Under the pieces are notes generated by a model. That model worked only from the letters and a program-made list of their open reading frames with translations, made no database searches and was not told the DNA's origin. The translations under genes and the position numbers were made by a program. A stretch of DNA of 64,000 bases from contig NZ_CP130832.1 in NCBI RefSeq assembly GCF_030549615.1, positions 4,216,001-4,280,000 on the forward strand. Reading direction: 5' to 3'. This DNA comes from Stenotrophomonas sp. 610A2 (GTDB lineage Bacteria; Pseudomonadota; Gammaproteobacteria; Xanthomonadales; Xanthomonadaceae). Below are positions 1-8,691 of the stretch, one piece after another. Each line of letters starts with the position of its first letter. The stretch's first letter is position 1.

Positions 1-494
1 TCATTGCCTTGTGCACGCAGGCGACCATCCACGCGTGCACGCCAGGTGCGGTGCGCATTGTCGGCCTTCAGCAGCGGCTGGCCGTTGAGGCGGACTTCAG
101 CGAAGGTGTCCAGGCCATCGAAGCGCAGTTCGGCATGCGGGCGCGCAAGCGTTGTTGCATCAACATCGAAACGCGCGCGGTACTCCCAGTCAGCAAGGCC
201 AATCCACTGCAGGCCGGCTTCGGCGGCACCGACATAGGGATCGCCGATCACGCCAGCAGCCATCAGATCGGTGTGCACGCTCCCCGGCACGGTTGCCTGC
301 TTCCACGCATCCATGCCGGGATGTGCTTGCAGCTGTGCATCGCCGGGCAGCAGACGGAACTGCCATTGCGCCTGCAATTCCGCAGCCAGGCCATTGCCTG
401 TCGCCGCCAGCAGCGCACACGACAACAAGGCACGCCACACACCGCGCATGCCAATTTGTATCGATCCAAATTTTTCCTGCAAACGCTGCCGCAT
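1..494 (-). CDS. beta-mannosidase, GH2 family (N-terminal part, cut by window edge)
   Basis: Only the first ~165 codons are present; the gene runs off the left edge. The minus-strand reading frame gives a signal peptide (hydrophobic stretch LLSCALLAATGNGLAA) and then a GH2 sugar-binding jelly-roll start with motifs such as QWQFRLLPGD, TVPGSVHTDL, GLADWEYRARF and LRFDGLDTFAEVRLNG, typical of bacterial beta-mannosidases. Family knowledge: these enzymes release terminal beta-mannose, for example from the N-glycan core. The ATG at 494 has a GGAGGGG just upstream; an alternative ATG at 449 gives a more standard signal peptide, and an operator-like palindrome lies between the two. It starts 33 bases after the AGE gene and is the last gene seen of the mannoside operon. 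No catalytic residue is in view. Confidence 0.85.
   Translation of the reverse strand, partial: MRQRLQEKFGSIQIGMRGVWRALLSCALLAATGNGLAAELQAQWQFRLLPGDAQLQAHPGMDAWKQATVPGSVHTDLMAAGVIGDPYVGAAEAGLQWIGLADWEYRARFDVDATTLARPHAELRFDGLDTFAEVRLNGQPLLKADNAHRTWRARVDGRLRAQGN
453..472. promoter_or_regulatory. LacI-type operator candidate at the beta-mannosidase start
   Basis: A 20-bp palindrome, AATTTGTATCGATCCAAATT, with one mismatched pair and the central CG of LacI-family operators. It shares the core with three sites upstream of the TonB receptor at 8.0-8.7 kb. It lies between the two possible start codons of the beta-mannosidase, so it would block initiation or elongation, or imply that the true start is at 449. 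Binding by the LacI protein at 4120-5178 is inferred. Confidence 0.65.
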
Positions 495-527
495 AGCCCC
501 TCCGCTAGTGCATGACGTTGCCGGGCC

Positions 528-1769
528 TCAGCCCGGCTGTTGTTCGCGCACCACGTTCAACACTTCGTGGCAGGCGCCCATGGTGTGGTAGTCGGTCTTG
601 CCGGCCGGGCTCTTCTCGTCGTCGTACTTGCGGTTATCGGCATCGAGGATGCGGAACCACGCGCCGTAGCGATGGTCGACGAAGTACTGCCAGGAGTACG
701 CCCACAAGCGGTCGTACCACTCCCAGTAGCCGCTATCACCGGTGCGCTTGGCCAGCAGCGCGGCCGCAGCCAGCGACTCGGCCTGCACCCAGAAGTATTT
801 GTCGCCGTCGCAGACGAAGCTGTCGCCACCGATGGCTTCTCCGTCCATGTTGGGTTGACGGCGCGACTCCGGTGCGAAGCCGTAATAGAGGCCGCCGCGC
901 GCTTCATCCCAGGAGCGCGTCATCGAGGTATCGAACAGGTGCCGTGCGGTTGGCACCAGCCAATCGGCATCGACGTGGCGATCGAGGATCATCAGCAACT
1001 TGGCCCATTCGGTCTGATGGCCAGGCTGGAAGCCCCACGGCCGGAACAGGTGCTTGGGGTTGTCCAGGTTGTAGTTCCAATCGATGTTCCAATCGATGTC
1101 GTAATGCTCCCAGACCAGGCCGCCGGCCTTGGCCGCCTGCCGGCGGGTCATGTTGTCGGCCAGCTGCAAGGCGCGCTGCAGGTAGCGCTGCTCGCCGCTG
1201 GCCTCGAACGCCGCCAGCATGGCTTCGCACATGTGCATGTTGGCGTTCTGGCCGCGATAGCCGGTGAAGTTCCAGTTGGCGTCGGCTTCGTCGCGGTACA
1301 GGCCGTGCTGCGGTTCCCAGAAGTGGCGCTCCAGCAGCTGCCAGGTCTCGTCCATCCACTCGCGGCCCTGTTCGATGCCAGCCTTCAACGCGCAGCTATA
1401 AGCCAGCAGCACGAAGGCGACACCGTAGCAGTGGTTCATGTCGTCCTCGACCTCGCCATCACGCAGGGTCCAGGCGTAACCGCCGGTGGTCGGGTTGCGG
1501 TGCTTCTCGCGCAGGTAGCGCACGCCATGCTTCACTGCATCCAGATACTCCGCGTTGCCGTACTCGCGGTAGGCCATGGCGTAGTTGAAGACGAAGCGCG
1601 TGCTGCTGACCAGGTGGCGATGGCTGCGGTCGTAGATGCTGCCGTCGTCGCGGTAATAGTGGAAGAAGCCACCGTCAGCATCGATGCAATGCGGGTGGTA
1701 GAAGGCCATCGTGTCGGCGATATGCGCGCGCAGGAAGGCCGGGGAGCGGAAATCGGGGTTGCTGGTCAT
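528..1769 (-). CDS. AGE-family sugar epimerase/isomerase (likely D-mannose isomerase)
   Basis: A 413-residue protein of the N-acylglucosamine 2-epimerase (AGE) superfamily, an (alpha/alpha)6 barrel. Visible motifs are YHPHCID near the N-terminus, HCYGVAFVLLAY, the PGHQTEW segment and a C-terminal DYHTMGACHEV. The histidines in these positions are those that act in the YihS/mannose-isomerase branch. Family knowledge: this branch converts D-mannose to D-fructose without phosphorylation. The ATG overlaps the stop of the kinase gene in ATGA, so the two are translationally coupled. With a sugar kinase upstream and mannosidases on both sides, mannose to fructose is the likely reaction. N-acetylglucosamine epimerase activity is a less likely alternative. 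Confidence 0.85.
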   Translation of the reverse strand: MTSNPDFRSPAFLRAHIADTMAFYHPHCIDADGGFFHYYRDDGSIYDRSHRHLVSSTRFVFNYAMAYREYGNAEYLDAVKHGVRYLREKHRNPTTGGYAWTLRDGEVEDDMNHCYGVAFVLLAYSCALKAGIEQGREWMDETWQLLERHFWEPQHGLYRDEADANWNFTGYRGQNANMHMCEAMLAAFEASGEQRYLQRALQLADNMTRRQAAKAGGLVWEHYDIDWNIDWNYNLDNPKHLFRPWGFQPGHQTEWAKLLMILDRHVDADWLVPTARHLFDTSMTRSWDEARGGLYYGFAPESRRQPNMDGEAIGGDSFVCDGDKYFWVQAESLAAAALLAKRTGDSGYWEWYDRLWAYSWQYFVDHRYGAWFRILDADNRKYDDEKSPAGKTDYHTMGACHEVLNVVREQQPG

Positions 1770-2761
1770 GCGATGGCTTCCTGTTGCTGCAGCAGTTGCT
1801 GTACTTCGTCCAGACTCGGCATGGCGGCGAACGCGCCTTTGCGGGTCACTGCAAGCGCACCCACGGCTGCGCCGAAGCGCAAGGTGCTGTTGATTGCCTC
1901 AGGCTGCTCGCAGAACGCAGCGAAGCCGGCACCGGCACCGTCACGTTCAGCCAGACCAACCAGTACACCGCCGACAAAGGCATCGCCGGCAGCGGTAGTA
2001 TCCACGGCCTGCACGCGGAAGCTCGGCACCTCGCCTTGGCCACCGCGCGTATACCAGCGCAGGATGCCCGCGCCATCGGTGACGATCACCCAGCGCGCTT
2101 GCGCGGCCAGCAGACGACGCAGCACCTGCGCATCACCATCGGCGCCCAGCGGCGCGGCGAGATAATCGAGCTCCTCGCGCGAGAGTTTGATCAGGTCGGC
2201 GCGTTCCAGCGCCTGCCACAGGCGCGGCGAGGGATCGACATCGGCCGGCCACAGCGCCGGCCGCAGGTTCAGGTCCAGGCTGACCACGGCGCCAGCGGCA
2301 CGCGCGCGCTCCATGCCTGCAAACGTGGCTGCGGCGATGTCCGCTTCGGTCAGGCTGTTGGAGCAGACGTGGAAGCAAGCGGTGCCGTCGAAGCAGGCCG
2401 GCAGATAGTGCTCGGCGCGGAACAGCAGGTCCGCCGCCGGCGGCCGGTAGAAGCTGAAGCTGCGTTCGCCATGCGCGTCCAGCGCGACGAAGGCCAGCGC
2501 GGTCTTGGCTGCGTCGGTACGCACGATGCAGTCGGTCTCGACTCCGGACTGCTGCAGGCTCTCCAACAGGAAGTCACCAAACATGTCGCGACCCAGCATG
2601 CCGGCGAAATGGCTGCTGGCACCCAACCTCGCTGCGGCCACCGCGACGTTGGCGGGGGCACCGCCGGCGTACTGCAGGAACGCGCGCGGGGTGTCGGCCG
2701 AGGCCGGCGGTTGCGCTAATAGATCGATCAAAATTTCGCCGAAACAAACAATCTTGCCCAT
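1766..2761 (-). CDS. PfkB-family carbohydrate kinase (probable fructokinase)
   Basis: A 331-residue ribokinase/PfkB-family kinase. The N-terminus MGKIVCFGEILIDL, the GGAPANVAVAAARLG sugar-binding motif and the C-terminal DTTAAGDAFVGG motif with catalytic Asp identify the family, and length and overall pattern match fructokinases. In this operon it would phosphorylate fructose made from mannose by the AGE protein, giving fructose-6-phosphate. It starts just after the transporter stop (2768) and its stop overlaps the AGE start. Codons 9-13 contain GATCGATC with rare leucine codons CTA and TTA, which may be a hidden operator. Mannokinase activity is possible but less expected. Confidence 0.88.
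   Translation of the reverse strand: MGKIVCFGEILIDLLAQPPASADTPRAFLQYAGGAPANVAVAAARLGASSHFAGMLGRDMFGDFLLESLQQSGVETDCIVRTDAAKTALAFVALDAHGERSFSFYRPPAADLLFRAEHYLPACFDGTACFHVCSNSLTEADIAAATFAGMERARAAGAVVSLDLNLRPALWPADVDPSPRLWQALERADLIKLSREELDYLAAPLGADGDAQVLRRLLAAQARWVIVTDGAGILRWYTRGGQGEVPSFRVQAVDTTAAGDAFVGGVLVGLAERDGAGAGFAAFCEQPEAINSTLRFGAAVGALAVTRKGAFAAMPSLDEVQQLLQQQEAIA
2717..2734. promoter_or_regulatory. possible internal operator in the kinase gene
   Basis: TAATAGATCGATCAAAAT contains the same GATCGATC core as the operators near 8.0-8.6 kb, but the flanking arms pair poorly. It falls in codons for EILIDLL, where CTA and TTA are used although the gene otherwise prefers CTG. Weak candidate. Confidence 0.25.
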
Positions 2762-2767
2762 CTGGCC

Positions 2768-4075
2768 TCAGTCCTTTTGGCTGACACCGGCGCTGGTGCG
2801 TGAACCGACCAGCCCGTAGAAAATGATGTAGCCGTAGCACAGCAACGGCAGTACGAATGAATGGTGGACGCCGATCCGGTCGGCCAGCACGCCCTGCAGG
2901 AACGGCACCACCGCGCCGCCGACGATGGCCATGATCAGCAGGCTGGACGCCTTGTTGGTCAACGGCCCCAGGCGTTCGATGCCGAGCGCGAAGATGGTCG
3001 GGAACATGATCGAGTTGAACAGGCCAATCGCCACGATCGAGTACAGGGCTACCTGGCCTTCGCTGGCCATGGTCAGTGCCAGCAAGCCCACATTGATCAA
3101 CGCGAACAGCGCAAGGAGCTTGCGCGGCGAGAAGCGCACCAGCAGCAGCGAACCGGCAAAGCGGCCGATCATCGCCATTGTCCAGTACAGCGACACGTAG
3201 TGCGTGGCCTGCTGCTCGCTGAAGCCGCCGATGTTGGGCTGCGACAGGTAGTTGACCAGGAAGCTGCCGATGGAGACCTCGGCACCCACGTAGAAGAAGA
3301 TGCCCAGCACGCCAAACAGCAGATGCTTGTGCCGTAGCGCATCGCCATAGCTGTGGCGTGCGCTGTCAGCCTGTTCGCTGTTCTCGCTCAGCGACGGCAG
3401 CCGGAACAGGAACACGAACAGCGCCAGCAGGAACAGGGCCACTGCCAGACCGAGATACGGCCCCTGCACCGACTGCGCCTCCTGCGCGCGATAGGCCAAC
3501 TGGTCAGCCAGCGGCAGCGCGGTCAGCTCATCGGCGCTCTTCACCGTATTGCCCAGGATCAACATGCCGCCAAAGATCGGCGCGATCGCGGTGCCCAGCG
3601 AGTTCAGCGCCTGTGCCAGCGTCAAGCGGCTGGAACTGGTGCGCTCCGGGCCAAGCAGCGCCACATAGGGATTGGCCGCTACCTGCAGCACGGTAATGCC
3701 GGTTGCCAGCACGAACAGGGCCGCCAGGAAGGCGCCATAGATGCGCAGCTCCGCCGCCGGCCAGAAGCCAAGCGCACCGATGCCGGCAATGACCAGACCG
3801 GCGACGATGCCCTGCTTGTAACCCAGTCGCGCCACCAGTCGACCTGCGGGCAGCGACATCAGGAAGTAGGCACCGAAGAAGGTGAACTGCACCAGCATCG
3901 CCTGGGTGTAGTTCAGTTCGAACACCGACTTCAGGTGCGGAATCAGGATGTCATTGAGGCAGGTCAGGAAGCCCCACATGAAGAAGATGGTCGTCGCCAC
4001 CGCCATGGCCACGCGCGTATTGACCACGGGCGCCGACTGGCTTGATGTAGATGACGGCGATGTTGGTATATGCAT
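2768..4075 (-). CDS. sugar MFS transporter, FucP/GluP family
   Basis: About 435 residues with 12 predicted membrane helices. The first helices contain FFMWGFLTCLNDILIPHLK and TQAMLVQFTFFGAYFLMS, hallmark sequences of the fucose/glucose-galactose:proton symporter family (TC 2.A.1.7). The protein would import a monosaccharide, here most likely mannose, across the inner membrane. The ATG at 4075 is preferred; a TTG at 4123 would overlap the lacI stop by two bases and add 16 residues. It sits between the LacI regulator and the PfkB kinase in one co-directional block. Substrate is inferred from the neighbours only. Confidence 0.87.
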   Translation of the reverse strand: MHIPTSPSSTSSQSAPVVNTRVAMAVATTIFFMWGFLTCLNDILIPHLKSVFELNYTQAMLVQFTFFGAYFLMSLPAGRLVARLGYKQGIVAGLVIAGIGALGFWPAAELRIYGAFLAALFVLATGITVLQVAANPYVALLGPERTSSSRLTLAQALNSLGTAIAPIFGGMLILGNTVKSADELTALPLADQLAYRAQEAQSVQGPYLGLAVALFLLALFVFLFRLPSLSENSEQADSARHSYGDALRHKHLLFGVLGIFFYVGAEVSIGSFLVNYLSQPNIGGFSEQQATHYVSLYWTMAMIGRFAGSLLLVRFSPRKLLALFALINVGLLALTMASEGQVALYSIVAIGLFNSIMFPTIFALGIERLGPLTNKASSLLIMAIVGGAVVPFLQGVLADRIGVHHSFVLPLLCYGYIIFYGLVGSRTSAGVSQKD

Positions 4076-4119
4076 GTGGGCTGCCTGGATACGGTAATCG
4101 GAAGGTTGGGGCGACGGAA

Positions 4120-5178
4120 TCAACTCGGCCTTGCGGCACTGCTCTCGCGGATCCTCAGCTGCACCGGTGCGACGGTACGCATCGGTGCCGCATCGGGGTG
4201 CTCCAGACGCTGCAGCAACAAGGCTGCCGCCTGCCGCCCACGCTCACGCGGATCAGCGGTCAGCGTGGTCAACGGCGGCACCGCGACCGCGGCCTCGGAG
4301 ATATCGTCGAAGCCGGTAACGGCGAAGTCACCGCCTGGACGGATGCCACGTGAGGTCAGGCCCAGCATCAGGCCCAAGGCAACCGTGTCGTTGTAGCAGA
4401 CCGCCGCGCTGGGACGCTGTGCGCTTTCAAACAATTCACCAGTACGCGCTGCGGCTTCCAGACGGTTGGGTGCGGACTCGATCAACCAGTCCGCATGCAA
4501 GGGCAAGCCGGCTTCGCTCAAGGCCTGCTGGTAACCGAGGCGGCGCTGCGCGCAGGAGCTGGATGCGGCATGGCCACCGAAGAAGGCGATGGCACGATGA
4601 CCGCGCTCGATAAGGTGACGGGTCGCCATGTAGGCGCCGTGCTGGTTGTCCAGGGTGAGGAAGTCCCAATCGGCGCCGGCCAACTCGCGGTTGAACAACA
4701 GCACGTTGGCATGCGCACCCAATACATGCCGCAGTTCTTCGGCGTCACTGCCTTCGGCTGGCGACAGGATGAAGCCGGTAGGCGTGTGCTCCATCAAGGT
4801 GCTCAACACCGCCTGCTGGCGCCGCGGCGATTCGCCGGTGCTGCCAAGCAGGGTCACGAAGCCCTTGCCACCCAGTGCCTCGTCCACGCCGGAAGCAAAC
4901 TCGGCGAAGAAGGGGTTGGACAGATCATTGATCACCAGCGCGATCGACGATGAAGTACGACGACGCAGGTTTGCAGCGGTGCGGTTGTACACATAACGCT
5001 GCTTGCGCAGCTCGGCCTCGACCTTGGCGCGGGTATCGACATTGACCAGGGGACTGCCACGCAGCACCAGCGATACGGTCGCCCGCGACACGCCCACCGC
5101 CTGCGCGATATCGGTGACGGTGACCGCGCGTTGGCCGGTCTTGCGTGCGCCCTTGGCGCCGTTAGAAGTCTCTTTCAT
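4120..5178 (-). CDS. LacI-family transcriptional regulator of the mannoside locus
   Basis: A 352-residue LacI/GalR-family repressor. An N-terminal helix-turn-helix (VTDIAQAVGVSRATVSLVL, about residues 20-40) is followed by the hinge (RRRTSSSIALVINDLSNPFF) and a periplasmic-binding-protein-like effector domain with FNRELAG and AVTGFDDI motifs. Start ATG at 5178 is preceded by GCGGAAAC; the frame stays open upstream to 5418, but that part encodes no family homology. It is 98 bases after the GH92 stop and directly before the transporter. The likely targets are the ATCGAT-centred palindromes at 453, 8043, 8585 and 8692; the inducer may be mannose or a mannoside. Confidence 0.92.
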   Translation of the reverse strand: MKETSNGAKGARKTGQRAVTVTDIAQAVGVSRATVSLVLRGSPLVNVDTRAKVEAELRKQRYVYNRTAANLRRRTSSSIALVINDLSNPFFAEFASGVDEALGGKGFVTLLGSTGESPRRQQAVLSTLMEHTPTGFILSPAEGSDAEELRHVLGAHANVLLFNRELAGADWDFLTLDNQHGAYMATRHLIERGHRAIAFFGGHAASSSCAQRRLGYQQALSEAGLPLHADWLIESAPNRLEAAARTGELFESAQRPSAAVCYNDTVALGLMLGLTSRGIRPGGDFAVTGFDDISEAAVAVPPLTTLTADPRERGRQAAALLLQRLEHPDAAPMRTVAPVQLRIRESSAARPS

Positions 5179-5276
5179 CGTTTCCGCTGCGGTTCCGGGA
5201 TGCGCCAAGCCTAAAGGATCACGGCCAGCGCTTGCGCTGCCCGTGCCCTTCTTTCCGGTCTTGGCGCTGCCCGAGC

Positions 5277-7736
5277 TCACGGCTGGGCGCTGCCCGGGGT
5301 GGCGCAGTACGACACCGGCAGGTCCGCCTGTGCAGTGCCCCAGCCCTGCTCCGGTGCCTGCGCACCGAGGGTGAAGCGCACATCGCCGCCCTGCTGCAGT
5401 TGCTGCCAATCCAGCCACACCGCCGGCTGCGGCTTGCCATCAACCTGCACGCTCTGGATGTACTGCAGGCTGCGCGGATCGGCGCCCGCTGCCTGCAGAC
5501 GCAGCTTGCGACCATTGCCCAGGGTGATCTCGGCCTTGCTGTAGCGCGGCGCATGCAGCAGGAACTGGCCGCTGCCCGGCACTGCCGGGTACAGGCCCAG
5601 CGCACTGAACAGGTACCAGGCCGACATCGTGCCCAGATCATCATTGCCGGTGACGCCATTCGGCGCATTCGTGAACAGCTGCTGCGCGGCGCGAACCACA
5701 GTGGCGGTCTTCCACGGCTGGCCAATCAGCGTATACATCCACGGCGAATGCAGGTCAGGCTCGTTGTTCGGGTTGTAGCGGTACTGGTTGTAGTAGCTGT
5801 ACGGGCCAACCACCCATTCCTTGCGTGCAGCGGTCAGCGGTGACTGCAGCAGCGCGTCATAGGCGAAGAACGCATCCAGACGCTTGCCGGCCTGTTCGCG
5901 GCCATGCATGGCCTGCAGCATGCCGGGCACGTCCTGCTGCACCAGCCACTGGTACTGCCAACCGGTGCCTTCATGGAAGCCGTGCTGCGAACGCGGGCTG
6001 TAATGACCATCGGCCGGCGTATACCACTTTCCGTTCTCGTCGCGTGGGCGCGGGAAGCCGGTGAAGCCGGTTTCGGCATCACGCACATCCGCATCCCACA
6101 CCTTGTGCCAGTTGCCACCACGTGTGCGCAGCGTCGCTGCATCTTCGGCATGGCCGAGGCCATCGGCCATCTGCGCCAGCGCGCAATCGGCCAGTGCGTA
6201 CTCCAGCGTTGCCGAGCCGCCGTGGTGCGGATCAACGTCCATGCCCTTGGATGGGTATGCACGGTCGTACGCGACATAGCCGTTGGCGAGATAGCTGGCG
6301 TTACCGGAGCGACCGGCATGACGCGAGTTGATCGGCGGCACTTCGAATGCATTGCGGCGCAGCGCGCCCCAGGCTTCCGACTCGCGGCCCTTCAGCGCGC
6401 CAAAGCGCCACAGGTCGACCATGAACGGCGTTACCGGGTCGCCGGTCATCACATTGGTTTCGAAGTTGGCGTAGCCCCAGCGCGGCAACCAACCACCTTG
6501 CTCGTTGATCGCCAGCAGGCTGCGACCGATATCTCGCGCGACTTCCGGGCGGGTCAGCGCCAGCCACTGGTTCTGCGTGCGGTAGGTATCCCACAGCGAG
6601 AAATACTCGTAGTACGTCCAACCATCTGCACGATGGATGACATCGTCATAACCGCGATAACGACCATCGGCATCGCTGCCGGTCATCGGCTGCAACAGTG
6701 CGTGATAGAGCGCGGTGTACAGCACGGTGCGATCATCGGCGTTTGCCCCTTCGACCTTGACGCTGCCCAGCTGTTCGCGCCACTGCGCCTGCGACAGCGC
6801 GCGCATGCGATCGAAGCTCAGCAGCTTGCCGCCTTGCATGCCATCACTGCGCAGGTTGTTGCGCGCACCTTCGGCATCCACATGCGAGATCGCGCTGGTG
6901 GCGGTAACGCTGCGGCCATCGGCCAGATCAAAGCTCAGCCACGCACCATTGGGCTTGGCTTCGCCTTCCATGCTGTGGCGCGCGCCCGGCAGGCCACCTT
7001 CTTCGCCCCAGGTGCCATGCGCCTTGAATGGGCGATCGAACTCGATGCGGAACCAGGTGGTGTACTGGTGGCCGCCGCAGAAACTCTTGGTGACCAGCTT
7101 GCCTTCCACCGCACGATCACCAACCACGTCGATGACGCTGCCGATCACCGAATGGCGCTCGTTGGCCTGGGCGACGTTGACCAGCACCTGGCCTTCATTG
7201 ACGCCTGCGCTGAAGGTGTAGCGCTCGGCGGCTGCTCGGGTCAGCGCGGTGGTTTCCACGTCGATGCCGCGGTAATCGGTCAGGCGGACTTTGTAGTAGC
7301 CAGCCTGGCCAACTTCGCCGTCGTGGCTATAGGCCGACGCGTAGTTCTTGTGGTCGAAGCGCTTGGGGTCCTTGGTATCGAAATCACCACCCGGACCGAT
7401 GCTGCCGGTCACTGGCAATACCGAGACCTGACCGCCCTGCTCCCAGCAACCGGCGCCGGAGATGAAGGAATGACCGAAGCCGCGGATCTTTTCGTCGTCA
7501 TAGCGCCAGCCCGAGTAATGGCTGCCGATTGGGCTGACCTGGATCAGGCCGAACGGGGCCGATGCGCCCGGGAAGGTGTTGCCGTCATCCTTGCTGCCGA
7601 TGAAGGTATTGACCTCACGCTCCAGCGCGGCCGACGGCGCGGCCTGCAGCAACGGCGCGAAACTCAGCGCCAGCAGGCAGGCAGCCGTTGCCAACGGGCG
7701 GCGACGGGAGTGGGCGGTGGAAGGCGATCGGCTCAT
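5277..7736 (-). CDS. GH92 alpha-mannosidase
   Basis: An 819-residue secreted glycoside hydrolase family 92 enzyme. A signal peptide (ACLLALSFAPLLQA) is followed by the family N-terminus VNTFIGSKDDGNTFPGASAP, and the C-terminal half holds NASYLANGYVAYD and the conserved GNDDLGTMSAWYLFSALG block. Family knowledge: GH92 enzymes are calcium-dependent exo-alpha-mannosidases acting on N-glycans or mannan. The ATG at 7736 has AAGGA eight bases upstream; longer in-frame starts up to 7883 add no signal sequence. It is the first minus-strand gene of the locus and is divergent from the TonB receptor. The region 7737-8042 upstream shows no gene. Confidence 0.93.
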   Translation of the reverse strand: MSRSPSTAHSRRRPLATAACLLALSFAPLLQAAPSAALEREVNTFIGSKDDGNTFPGASAPFGLIQVSPIGSHYSGWRYDDEKIRGFGHSFISGAGCWEQGGQVSVLPVTGSIGPGGDFDTKDPKRFDHKNYASAYSHDGEVGQAGYYKVRLTDYRGIDVETTALTRAAAERYTFSAGVNEGQVLVNVAQANERHSVIGSVIDVVGDRAVEGKLVTKSFCGGHQYTTWFRIEFDRPFKAHGTWGEEGGLPGARHSMEGEAKPNGAWLSFDLADGRSVTATSAISHVDAEGARNNLRSDGMQGGKLLSFDRMRALSQAQWREQLGSVKVEGANADDRTVLYTALYHALLQPMTGSDADGRYRGYDDVIHRADGWTYYEYFSLWDTYRTQNQWLALTRPEVARDIGRSLLAINEQGGWLPRWGYANFETNVMTGDPVTPFMVDLWRFGALKGRESEAWGALRRNAFEVPPINSRHAGRSGNASYLANGYVAYDRAYPSKGMDVDPHHGGSATLEYALADCALAQMADGLGHAEDAATLRTRGGNWHKVWDADVRDAETGFTGFPRPRDENGKWYTPADGHYSPRSQHGFHEGTGWQYQWLVQQDVPGMLQAMHGREQAGKRLDAFFAYDALLQSPLTAARKEWVVGPYSYYNQYRYNPNNEPDLHSPWMYTLIGQPWKTATVVRAAQQLFTNAPNGVTGNDDLGTMSAWYLFSALGLYPAVPGSGQFLLHAPRYSKAEITLGNGRKLRLQAAGADPRSLQYIQSVQVDGKPQPAVWLDWQQLQQGGDVRFTLGAQAPEQGWGTAQADLPVSYCATPGSAQP

Positions 7737-8042
7737 GCATTGGATCCTTGGGTCGGTCGGTACGGCGGCGATGTAGCTACGGCAGAAGGTGGCCCGGACA
7801 AGCCGGGCCGCTGATGTCCAGCCCATCCGGGAACGGGATGGGGGAGAGATGCCAGGCATCAGCAAAACGGGTTGGCCCTGCACCTGCCCCCGACAGCCGT
7901 CACGACGACGGCAGGTGGGGTTTGAGCGGCGAACAACAGGCCTTTCAAAGCTTTATTCGGCTTTGTTTTCAGTGATTTGCAGGCCGCGAAGCGCTGTATA
8001 GCGCCGCCCAAGCTGCATCCCCCGATCTACATTGCCAAAAAT

Positions 8043-8056
8043 TTAGATCGATCCAA
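8043..8056. promoter_or_regulatory. LacI-type operator candidate upstream of GH92
   Basis: TTAGATCGATCCAA, a palindrome with one mismatched pair and central CG. Same core as the sites at 8585 and 8692. It is about 305 bases upstream of the GH92 start and could control the minus-strand operon. Confidence 0.65.
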
Positions 8057-8120
8057 GTAAAGCATGAGCATTTCGCCCAACGCATTCTGCGCCGCAACAT
8101 CGAAGCGAAAACCCCCACCT

Positions 8121-8530
8121 GTAGTGCCGAGCCATGCTCGGCAGGGGCCCTATCGGTAAAGCTCCAAAAGCCGCCCTCACCCCAACCCCTCTCCCGTAAA
8201 CGGGAGAGGGGCTTGTAGTGCCGAGCCATGCTCGGCAGGGGCTTTCCGGGTAAAGCCCCAACGGCCAACCCCTCCCCAGCCCTCCCCTTGGCCTGCGGCC
8301 AAAGGGAGGGAGCCAGCTGTAGTGCCGAGCCATGCTCGGCAGAGGCCTTCCCGGTGAAGCTCCAAAAACCAACCCATCCCCGCCCCTCCCCTTGGCCTCC
8401 GGCCAAAGGGAGGCAGCCAGGCGTAGTGCCGAGCCATGCTCGGCAGGGGGTTTACCGGTAAAGCTTCAAAAGCCAACCCCTCCCGAGCCCTCCCCTTGGC
8501 CTCCAGCCAAAGGGAGGGAGCAAGGCCATA
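8121..8530. repeat. tandem composite of SMAG palindromes and CCCTCCC blocks
   Basis: Four direct copies of the SMAG palindrome start at 8121, 8215, 8319 and 8423, a spacing of 94, 104 and 104 bases. Each is followed by a short GGTAAAGC-type hairpin and a block of the CCCTCCCCTTGGCC...GGCCAAAGGGAGG type (the first by CCCTCTCCCGTAAACGGGAGAGGG). The whole cassette is thus tandemly repeated. Short open frames cross it on both strands but encode only translated repeats. SMAG is an established S. maltophilia repeat family; the function of this cluster is unknown. Confidence 0.9.
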
Positions 8531-8584
8531 TTGCGAAGCAACATGCGTCAAACCTTTGGCTGTGCTAAAAAATGCGCGCCAATC

Positions 8585-8600
8585 GTTTAGATCGATCCAA
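8585..8600. promoter_or_regulatory. LacI-type operator candidate
   Basis: TTTAGATCGATCCAAA, palindromic except for one pair, with central CG. It lies 107 bases upstream of the site at 8692, a spacing that could allow repression by DNA looping. Confidence 0.7.
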
Positions 8601-8691
8601 ATCGACACCCCCACGATCCCGGCAACGGAACCCTGCTCGAGCGCCAAAACAGTCGTTGAGCGAACGCAACAAGGCCCCGGTTTCACCCGTT

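Noticed and set aside
1075..1103. Repeated TTCCAATCGAT in the AGE gene considered as operators
   Set aside because: They encode the repeated DWNIDWN residues and lack the flanking arms of the operator motif.
4076..4123. TTG start for the sugar transporter overlapping the lacI stop
   Set aside because: Possible by overlap, but the added 16 residues lie outside the conserved transporter sequence and there is no clear ribosome-binding site; ATG at 4075 is preferred.
5904..7814. A 636-codon open frame antisense to the GH92 gene
   Set aside because: The minus-strand GH92 protein has all family motifs; the antisense product has none.
8121..8530. Regularly spaced repeats considered as a CRISPR array
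   Set aside because: The repeats are palindromic SMAG elements, the 'spacers' are themselves similar to each other, and there are no cas genes.
7969..8686. Open frames of 109-169 codons in the receptor/GH92 spacer
   Set aside because: They are translations of SMAG and CCCTCCC repeats, with frames open only because the repeats are GC-rich.
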